Both the position numbers and the translations under genes were made by a program. Below are positions 21,748-29,400 of a stretch of DNA of 38,599 nt, piece after piece. The first letter of the stretch is position 1. Every line of letters begins with the position of its first letter. The notes under the pieces are model-generated. The model was not told the origin of the DNA and did no database searches. It was given only the letters and a program-made list of their open reading frames with translations. The DNA comes from a virus. The stretch lies in the IMG/VR virus record IMGVR_UViG_3300045012_000175, positions 1-38,599 of that record; one strand, 5' to 3'.

Positions 21748-23966
21748 CAGCGATAATGGATTTCCTGAATAAGAATCCGCAAGCGTCCTCAGCGGACGTG
21801 ATGAAGGCATTTCCTGCCGTGAAAGACGAAAAGACCGCTGACGCTGTATTCGGATATGCGCATGGGCTTGAACAGGGGAATTCACCGAAGAAGCTGCAGG
21901 GGTTGTTTCCGGAGTTGTTTGCACAACCTACAGCACACCAGGCAGCAATTAAAGACGCCACAAATACACTAAATTCCGCCTATGCGTCACCAGCCGGAGA
22001 TAAAGCTATCGACTACCTTAATAAGCAAGCGCACGATATGGCGTTTTACAATTCGCGCCAACAACAACTTCAGGGCCAGGACGCAACCGCTCGTCAGGTA
22101 CTTGCACCACCAATGCTGCATCAGACGGCCCAAACCATGCGTGATCAATACCGCCAAGATAATCCTGACCCAACGAGAGAAACGATTGCTGCTATCGGGC
22201 ATCTTGATCCAACGCAGCAAGGCGATCTCAATGCCGCAACATACCTCAAGGATCGCCAGAGTGATGGTGACAGGCAGAAGCAACTCGCTAACGCAGCCGC
22301 GATTAAGAAAGGCGACCTAATGTACAACGTACATACTGGCGCACTCACAAAACCTCTCGACCCACTTGAGTCAATCGCTTACGGATGGAACCAGAGAAAA
22401 CAGTCTATGGCTGGGTATGATACGCTCACCAACAGCCCTGATGCTGACGTAAAGACCTATCTCAACAATCAGGTAGCAAAAAAAGATCCCGATGAGCCTC
22501 AGCCGAAACCATATAACTGGGGTACACTCACATCAGGTATTGGTTCTGAAGCAATCCCGACATCTAAAATGATTATAGCAGGCGCTGCTGCAACAGCTAC
22601 CGGAAACCCTGAACTCGCTCCTGCCGCAGCAGCACTAGCAACATCGAGCGAATACTACAAACGTAATTACCACGACAGTATGGTACGTGTATATGCTGAT
22701 GCGAAGCAAAAAGGTATGAGCGATGATCAGGCCTTGGCATACGCGCGTCCGATAGCCGAGAAAGATGCAGAACTGAGTGTTGTGCAAAATGCAGCTATGA
22801 CAGCAGCAGGCGCAAGACTCGGAATGGGAGATGAAGGTTATGAGGCGTTTAATCAGCCTGGCGTAAAGAAAGTACTTGGGACAGCTATTAATAATATGGG
22901 TAAGTTCGGTAAGAACGCGCTCAAAGAAGGAACGGCTATGGGCGCATTGTCTGCTGGCGTGCAAGGTCAGGAGAATATAAATGAAGGTAAGAATACTACA
23001 GACAACATGCTCGAAGCTGGCGAAATGGGTGGAGTTATGCCAGTCGCGCTCGGCCTGATGATTCATGCTCCTAAGGAAATTATTTCAGGCCATGGTTTGA
23101 ATGTTGTAAAGCAAGCACTAACCCAGGTGCCGACCGAAGCAATTAATAGCGAGCTTGGATCTATGGTACAGGACGGCAGCATCACGCCAGATAAAGCCAT
23201 GGACATTACAAAGGCTATTGCTGATCATAAAGCGAAAGACGCGGCGATTCCACCGTCCGTTAAAGACCCTGAAGCGCGTGTTCAGATTCAGGATAAACTC
23301 GATAAGCGCGCCGTCCTCCAGAAGCAACTCGAAACGTCCGCTGAACCATATCACGAAGCCATTAAAGAAAAAATAGCAAATATTGACACAGACATACAGG
23401 CTATCCCTGCAAAAGTACGTGAACAACAAAAAGCCGATGAGGCCGAACCTAAAACTACACAAAATGCCGTTCCAAAGCAAAGCCCAGATGCGGTATCTGT
23501 TTCTAAAGAACCCGGCGCTGGCCAAGAGGTGGGCAGCGGAACAGAAGGTAGAGGGCAAATCGTTCAAGAAAATGCCGGAGCACAAAACACCGAAAAAACC
23601 ATAAGCAATGAACAAGCCACAACCACAAGCCAAAGCAGCACCAAACTTTCAGACAGGAATGGTGAACCCAGCAATGCTGGCGGGAAAGAAAAAGAAGGGC
23701 CGCAAGCCGCAGAAGCCACTAACGCCAATGCCACAGCCACCGGCGAGCCAGGCGACGGACGGATATTAAACTTCCGAACGCCGGACGAAGTGGATAGGAT
23801 CATGCGTCAGGATATTCCGAAGGAGTCCAGGAACGCCCAGGTTGATGTGGCTTCCGTGGATCCAAAGACCGGAGAGGAAACGACCGAGCAGGCGCCTGCT
23901 CGCCGGGTGCATATAGACCTGAAGCGGCAGTATAAAATACTCGATAAAATACTCGGATGCTTGTAA
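21729..23966 (+). CDS. Polyvalent internal virion protein A (745 residues)
   Basis: A 745-residue protein with no enzyme motif that I can identify. It starts with the small helical domain shared with the preceding gene. Long helical segments follow. Around residues 265-300 (TLTSGIGSEAIPTSKMIIAG, AAATATGNPELAPAAAALAT) there is a small-residue-rich, possibly membrane-active stretch, with a further AAMTAAGARLG repeat later. From about residue 535 the chain becomes charged and disordered; residues about 579-625 also carry an overlapping small gene in the +1 frame. It ends with a 12-bp tandem repeat in its DNA. Polyvalent virion proteins of this type are ejected into the host with the DNA. Confidence 0.5.
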   Translation: MDEKDLAAIMDFLNKNPQASSADVMKAFPAVKDEKTADAVFGYAHGLEQGNSPKKLQGLFPELFAQPTAHQAAIKDATNTLNSAYASPAGDKAIDYLNKQAHDMAFYNSRQQQLQGQDATARQVLAPPMLHQTAQTMRDQYRQDNPDPTRETIAAIGHLDPTQQGDLNAATYLKDRQSDGDRQKQLANAAAIKKGDLMYNVHTGALTKPLDPLESIAYGWNQRKQSMAGYDTLTNSPDADVKTYLNNQVAKKDPDEPQPKPYNWGTLTSGIGSEAIPTSKMIIAGAAATATGNPELAPAAAALATSSEYYKRNYHDSMVRVYADAKQKGMSDDQALAYARPIAEKDAELSVVQNAAMTAAGARLGMGDEGYEAFNQPGVKKVLGTAINNMGKFGKNALKEGTAMGALSAGVQGQENINEGKNTTDNMLEAGEMGGVMPVALGLMIHAPKEIISGHGLNVVKQALTQVPTEAINSELGSMVQDGSITPDKAMDITKAIADHKAKDAAIPPSVKDPEARVQIQDKLDKRAVLQKQLETSAEPYHEAIKEKIANIDTDIQAIPAKVREQQKADEAEPKTTQNAVPKQSPDAVSVSKEPGAGQEVGSGTEGRGQIVQENAGAQNTEKTISNEQATTTSQSSTKLSDRNGEPSNAGGKEKEGPQAAEATNANATATGEPGDGRILNFRTPDEVDRIMRQDIPKESRNAQVDVASVDPKTGEETTEQAPARRVHIDLKRQYKILDKILGCL
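23464..23604 (+). CDS. Overprinted small gene, MPFxSKAQ family
   Basis: A 46-residue frame inside the gene at 21729-23966, in the +1 frame. It begins MPFQSKAQMRYLFLKNPALA and continues KRWAAEQ..., ending in a Lys/Pro-rich tail. This matches a very common group of short phage and bacterial proteins that begin MPFKSKAQ-R-LFA---P-(I/L)A--WA and end in K-LP-. The host frame here is a low-complexity disordered linker, so the conserved coding is in the alternative frame. The ATG at 23464 follows an A-rich leader (ACACAAAATG). Function of the family is not known to me. Confidence 0.72.
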   Translation: MPFQSKAQMRYLFLKNPALAKRWAAEQKVEGKSFKKMPEHKTPKKP

Positions 23967-23988
23967 CCACGATTTGAGATGCTTGTAA
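23932..23988. repeat. Tandem and direct repeats at the 745-residue gene's end
   Basis: ATAAAATACTCG occurs twice in tandem (23932-23943 and 23944-23955). Immediately after, GATGCTTGTAA occurs at 23956-23966, covering the stop codon of the polyvalent gene, and again at 23978-23988, covering the ATG of the next gene, with starts 22 bp apart. Such repeats at a gene boundary suggest slippage, duplication or a recombination junction. Confidence 0.6.
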
Positions 23989-24512
23989 AAGGAAAACATA
24001 CCGGAGTTGACGAGATCATGGAGATCGAAGACCTTCGGGCGGAGCTTTCAGGACTCAGGAGTCAGTATGCTGTAGGGTCGCTGGCAGATTTGATTGAAAC
24101 ATTGAATGATAATCTGGAGAAACTGGTGGATAAGCCAGAAGCGCCGACGCCTGTATTCTACGATAAAGATCTTGGAAGCGCGATAGTGACTGGGATAACG
24201 AAACTCGTAGCCGGCATGCGGCAAACTATCGACCTTTCGCCGCTCATCGCTGAGATAGCGAAACAGAATAAGGCAATCCTGGATCTGATGGGACGCAAGC
24301 CTGAGAAGCAGGATGATTCAAGATATCACGAACTACTCAAACTGACGTTGGCCGCGATTGCAAAGAACAACGAATTTATGCAGGCTTTGCTCAGTCGACC
24401 GCAACAGGCTGCAGCGGCGCCAATTGTGAATCTCTCAAAGGCTACAGAATGGGAATTCTATACTGAAAAAGATAAATACGGTAATTTTAAAACGAAAGCT
24501 AAAGGAAAATAA
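23979..24512 (+). CDS. Hypothetical helical virion protein
   Basis: A 177-residue, mostly helical protein (LRAELSGLRSQYAVGSLADL, IETLNDNLEKLVDKPE; LIAEIAKQNKAILDLMG; ELLKLTLAAIAKNNEFMQAL) with Pro/Ala-rich linkers and a basic C-terminus (TEKDKYGNFKTKAKGK). The heptad spacing suggests coiled coils. It is the first of a cassette placed between the two polyvalent genes, just before a fibre-like gene, and could be its anchor or chaperone (inference). Its stop overlaps the next start by 1 bp (TAATG). Confidence 0.45.
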   Translation: MLVKGKHTGVDEIMEIEDLRAELSGLRSQYAVGSLADLIETLNDNLEKLVDKPEAPTPVFYDKDLGSAIVTGITKLVAGMRQTIDLSPLIAEIAKQNKAILDLMGRKPEKQDDSRYHELLKLTLAAIAKNNEFMQALLSRPQQAAAAPIVNLSKATEWEFYTEKDKYGNFKTKAKGK

Positions 24513-25612
24513 TGAGTGATAATACGCAGTTAAACGCGCCGACGAGTACTGGGGATGTGATTTCAACAGACGATCTTGGTACTGCTAAAGTTCAGAATAC
24601 TAAAGTAGTGTTCGGTGCGGATGGAACTATGACCAGAGTAACGCCGGGAACACCGTTACCTGTTGATCCAAGTGGTGTTACTTCGCCTGTTTCTGCCGCT
24701 GCTTTACCATTACCGGCTAATGCTGCACAAGAGACGGGAGGAAATCTTGCTGCCATACTTGCTAAATTAATTTCGTCACCGGCTACTTCAGCAAATCAAG
24801 CAACAGAGATAGCGGGACTTGCTGCTATTTTAACTCAACTTCAGAGTCTTCTTTCGGTAGCAGTAAGTAATTTTCCTGGAACGCAGCCGGTTAGTGGAAC
24901 TCTTACCGTTCAGCAAGCAACAGGATCGAATCTTCATGTCGTTGTCGATTCAGGAGTCATAACATCCATTACCAATGCACTTCCAGCCGGAACAAATGTA
25001 ATAGGCCATGTCATTGTAGATTCAATAACAGGAAGTATAGCAATCACAGCAGCATCATTGCCATTGCCAGCTAACGCGGCACAGGAAACGGGTGGTAATT
25101 TAGCCGCAATAAAGTCGGATACTGACAAGATCCCCTCACAGGGACAGGCACTAGCAGCAGCTTCTATGCCAGTGGTATTGACTGCTATTCAGCAGGCGGC
25201 ACTAACACCGCCAGCAGCGATTACCAACTATGCAAATGAAGCTGGTGGAAATCTTGCAGCTATCAAAGCAGATACAGATAAAATTCCAAGCCAAGGACAG
25301 GCAGCAATGGCAGCAAGTACGCCCGTTGTAATAGCAAGTAACCAAAGTTCCATCCCTGTAACAGTAGGGAATTTCCCAGCTACCCAACCCGTAAGTGATA
25401 CAGCAGTAGTCGTAGATTCAGATACAAATTATACAGAAGGAAGCCAGTCAAATCTAACGGTTACGGCTAGTGGAAAACTTAGAATAAAATGGGATGATGA
25501 GCAAAGGCGCAACCAGGAATTAATGCTAATAGAAATTCAGAAACAGACTTTAGTACAAATGTTTATAAACGAACCTTATTCTGGGAGCAGATACGGGGTA
25601 GAAATCAGATAA
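24512..25612 (+). CDS. Repetitive fibre-like virion protein
   Basis: A 366-residue, Ala/Thr/Ser/Val-rich protein with internal repeats. 'PLPANAAQETGGNLAAI' appears at about residues 66-82 and again at about 185-201, with a third degenerate copy (NYANEAGGNLAAIKADTDKI). 'SNFPGTQPVS' and 'GNFPATQPVS', and 'SDTDKIPSQGQA' and 'ADTDKIPSQGQA', are further pairs. Such repeats occur in phage fibre or appendage proteins found in many environmental virus contigs. The last 65 residues, with charged helix KWDDEQRRNQELMLIEIQKQ, look like a trimerising or attachment end. It may face the host surface. Confidence 0.6.
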   Translation: MSDNTQLNAPTSTGDVISTDDLGTAKVQNTKVVFGADGTMTRVTPGTPLPVDPSGVTSPVSAAALPLPANAAQETGGNLAAILAKLISSPATSANQATEIAGLAAILTQLQSLLSVAVSNFPGTQPVSGTLTVQQATGSNLHVVVDSGVITSITNALPAGTNVIGHVIVDSITGSIAITAASLPLPANAAQETGGNLAAIKSDTDKIPSQGQALAAASMPVVLTAIQQAALTPPAAITNYANEAGGNLAAIKADTDKIPSQGQAAMAASTPVVIASNQSSIPVTVGNFPATQPVSDTAVVVDSDTNYTEGSQSNLTVTASGKLRIKWDDEQRRNQELMLIEIQKQTLVQMFINEPYSGSRYGVEIR

Positions 25613-25637
25613 TTCATTAACCATAAAATAAAAAACA

Positions 25638-26315
25638 ATGTTATCAGAAGTAAGAACCGGCCTCATCATATCCTCAGATGGAGCGGTAAACCCAGCTCGA
25701 AGTGATAAAACAGGAGCTATAATTGTAGCGGATGGTCATGGTCGGTTTTTAGAGCCAGCTATTAGAAATGCTCTCTTTTCCTCTGGTATGACGATTACGT
25801 CTATATCCAACGCTACGTTTTCTACTGGTACTTTAGGAGCAACAGCTACACCGATTATCGGAATATGGAATCCTTTGGGTAGTGGCAAAAACTGTGTTAT
25901 TCTTCAGGTAAGAGTACAGATTATCAATACCGCACTACAGGTTACAGGTGCAGGTGCTTTAGTATGGTGTACATCTACCGGACAGAATGCGATCACTACC
26001 GGCATCACTCCTTTGAACAGATTTTCACTTGCTACCTCTGGTTCAGTAGCTAAAGGTTTTGCTGGCACAGCTTTGACAGGTTTGTCAGGTAACTTAACTG
26101 TTCAAGAAGCTGCCGCATTAGGGGGTCTTGTATCCAACCTATCAACTCTGCAGACAGCAGCAGGTTTGATACCAACGATGCCATCATTTTTGGATAATAT
26201 TGATGGCGGTTTTGTAGTGCCTCCTGGTGGTGTGATAGCCTTGTTATGTACTACTAATCCACCAGTAGCGATCAGTGCAGCAAGTTCTATTTTATGGGAA
26301 GAAATAGCCGCATAA
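25638..26315 (+). CDS. Beta-rich appendage/decoration-like protein
   Basis: A 225-residue protein, Gly/Thr/Ala-rich and strand-rich (IIGIWNPLGSGKNCVILQVR, ALVWCTSTGQNAITTGITPL, FVVPPGGVIALLCTTNPPVA). It resembles jelly-roll-type decorative or fibre proteins of environmental podoviruses, in which 'W(N)P-gSGkn--I--v' is a recurring start. It follows the repetitive fibre-like gene by 25 bp and belongs to the same cassette. A role on the virion surface is inferred. Confidence 0.5.
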   Translation: MLSEVRTGLIISSDGAVNPARSDKTGAIIVADGHGRFLEPAIRNALFSSGMTITSISNATFSTGTLGATATPIIGIWNPLGSGKNCVILQVRVQIINTALQVTGAGALVWCTSTGQNAITTGITPLNRFSLATSGSVAKGFAGTALTGLSGNLTVQEAAALGGLVSNLSTLQTAAGLIPTMPSFLDNIDGGFVVPPGGVIALLCTTNPPVAISAASSILWEEIAA

Positions 26316-26318
26316 TGT

Positions 26319-26495
26319 ATGTTATTATGGTTAATGAATCTTGGATTTGCAGGTGGTACACAATTTATTCCATCATCCCCGCCTCCACCAGTAAGTCAGT
26401 CGGGGGATGGTGTCAGAAAACACGAAAATCATTTAGACGACGATTATGAAGCTATACATCAAATGTTAAATGCCTTTCTTATATGCCAGGATTAG
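26319..26495 (+). CDS. Small protein (58 residues)
   Basis: Starting at ATG 26319 (or 26334), the frame reads MLLWLMNLGFAGGTQFIPSS, then PPPPVSQSG, then DDDYEAIHQMLNAFLICQD. It has a hydrophobic start, a Pro/Ser/Gly linker and an acidic helical end. It fills the gap between the appendage-like gene (ends 26315) and the 1533-residue gene (starts 26483), overlapping the latter by 13 bp. No family is recognised. Coding character is good for its length. Confidence 0.55.
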   Translation: MLLWLMNLGFAGGTQFIPSSPPPPVSQSGDGVRKHENHLDDDYEAIHQMLNAFLICQD

Positions 26496-29400
26496 GCCCA
26501 TGTGCAGGTAAGAGCCCACTCGGGGCTGACGAACAGAAGTATCTGCTCGATGAGTCCGCGCGCCATCAGAAGAACGGGCTGTCAGTAGAAGATGCAGACA
26601 GGCAGGCCGTTCGTGAATTCCAGCATAAAACACTCGATTCGCTGCAGGATATTTACCGCCAGATTGGTATTAAAGGCCATGAACCGGCAGCACCGGCAGC
26701 GGCTGAACCAGGTGCTGATGTACTTGAGGCGAGACACGCCAATACCGAACACGACGAGCAGCAGATTGTATCAGGACAGAACAAGCTCGGCCTCAGTGAC
26801 CTTGGTAAGAAGGATGCCGCAGCGTTGCGTGATCAGGTCCAAGCCGATCATGCGCCCACCAAAATAATTTCCTCTGACCTCCCTCGTTCAAAAGAAACGG
26901 CAGATATTGTTGCCGATGGTAAGATACCTGTTGAAACAAGGCCGGAGTTGCGATCTTGGGATCTCGGTAAGTTCGGTGGCATGAAAGACGCTGAATTTAA
27001 GCCTGAACAAAAGTATTTCGTCGAGCATCCGGACGCTACCGAGCATAATGGGAAGACGCTGGGCGAGAGCTTCAACCAATACAAAGACCGCGTTATCCAG
27101 GCGCGCCAGAATGTTGACGATCCGGACGCTATGTTAATCAATCACTCTAACAACATGGCTATCTGGGATGCATACCAGAAAAATGGCGGTAAGTGGGACG
27201 AAACCGCAGCCAAGGACTACCTCGCATCAAAGACGCCAGAGCCAGCGACGCTGCATTCCACACCAGAAGAAGAAGCAACGGCCAGCGCGGTGAAGGCCGG
27301 AAAAATTCCCGATTCAGAAATCAAAAAAGCTATAACCGATGAAATCACATCCCGCAGCGGTGTTCAGCCACGCGATCAGCGGCAACCAGGACATGATGAA
27401 GCTAATGGAAAAGTACGACGCGCCAACGAAAAAACGGATAATGAGGGGAGCGCTCGTGCGTCTGTCGAAGGGAAAACCGCTGGAGCAGAACCCGAAACAG
27501 GAGGCGCCAGAGTATCCGCCGATACAGGCGCCGCAGACAAAGCTCATATAGAGTTTGAGAAGGAAGTCGAAGCCGCATTTGCCGGCGGTCGAGTGAAAGG
27601 AAAAGTCATCACCGACGAAGGCAACCGCGTATGGATTGAGGCTAAGGATGGGACGAAGTACCCGGTTGCGAAGAAGGATATTCTGAAGAGTGGTGAATCT
27701 GTGCTGGATAAGTATCCGAAGGCGAAGCTGGGGGAGCAGGGGGAGAGCGCGGCGGTTACACCAAAAGCATATTCAGACCCTGGGCGGGCATTAGAAACTA
27801 TTCGCACTGAGACTCCAGATCTTAAACGCGCAGCAGATTTCCTTGAACCAATACTGCGCGGCAAGAAAAATATCAGTATAGAGAATGTAGAAGGATTAAA
27901 GGATCCACGCTCAGGTGCAGCAGCACTGGGCCTTGCTCATCCTGACGGGCGCATCCAGGTTGATTTTGCAGCCCATCGTTCCATGGATGACGCGCACCAA
28001 ACGATTGTCCATGAGTTATTGCACCAAGCAACTAGGACAGAGATCGAGACAAACCCGGCGTTCAAACAAGAGGTGTCAGGGCTACTCAACGATATTCGAA
28101 AAGCTATGAAGCTACCTGTTGGCAATACAGGGGATGTAATGATCCCGGCTTTGGTAGAACGCGGCGTTATCCCTGCAGAAAAATATGGAGCCAGTAATGA
28201 GCATGAGGTAATTGCGGAAGTATTCTCTAATCCGAAGTTCCGATCAATGCTGGAAGACATGAAAGCTCCTGACGCGCCAAAAGAGAATATGCTGCAGCGG
28301 GTGGTTAAATCCATTGTGCGGTTTTTCAATCGCAAATATGACGCTCTGCAAAATGTCAAAGGCCGTATATCGGCAACCGATATGGCTGACCATTTGATGC
28401 AACTTACTGAAGGAACGGTTAAAGCCGCTGGGACGAAGGGCGACGCACTTGCGCTCGCAGCCGGCCTAAATCCTGAAGAACAGGCAGCGGCAAATTTTAT
28501 AAAGCGGGCGCCGGATAGCATGAGCGATGGAGAGCTGGGGGATATCCTTGAAAAGCATTCTGGATTGGATCGGCCAACTATCAACCAACTTATCAACGAT
28601 CACCGTGAAACGCTTGGTGCCGGAGACGATCCTGAAGCCATGGTCAAACGCGCACTTGAAATCGGCAAGCAAACTTACGCTCAGAGCAAACGCGACCCCT
28701 TAGCGCCAAAAATGCCAGCGGATACACCGAGCACGATGAACAAACTCTCGCGTTGGTTCGGTGGACGCCAAGATGAAGTGACTGATGTAAAGTCAATTAT
28801 CAGGACGAACAAAGGACAGGAAGAGCACGATCTGAATGCAATCTACAAGGCCAGTAATGACCTAAGAGATATGTGGAATAAGAAAAGTCGGGAGCAGCAA
28901 CTGGCATTTCAGCTTATGATGCAGAAACCGGGACTCCTGAAAAATCAACCAATGGAAGTGCAGGCTGCCGCAGAAGCATATAGAAAACGCTTCGATGCGA
29001 GTTTCGACATGATTCAGTCTGTGGCTCCGAAAGCGTCATACCTTGAAGATTATTTTCCCGGCTTTTGGAAGAAACCAGATCAGGTAAGGAATTTCTTTGC
29101 CGACGCTGTGAGTAAATCGCCATTGGAAGGCAGTAAGAGTTTCCTCAAGCAGAAATTCTTCGATACTATTCTGGATGGTCTGCGCAAAGGCTACAAACCG
29201 ATCACGTACAACCCAGAAGAAATGGTACGTCTGGCAGAAGCGAATGCCTACAAATTTAAGACCGCGCACGATATTTTGTCTGATATGAAGGATAAAGGAT
29301 TGCTCCAGTATAGCATCGGTAAAGGCGATATTCCAAATGGATGGCAGACGATAAAAGACCCATTGTTTCAGCGTATGAGTCTCTACCTCGATCCGAAAAC

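Noticed and set aside
26592-26867. A 91-codon Arg-rich frame inside the 1533-residue gene.
   Set aside because: It overlaps the conserved histidine-phosphatase domain of the host frame, so the long frame is clearly the selected one; the other frame is a shadow, unlike the two linker cases reported.
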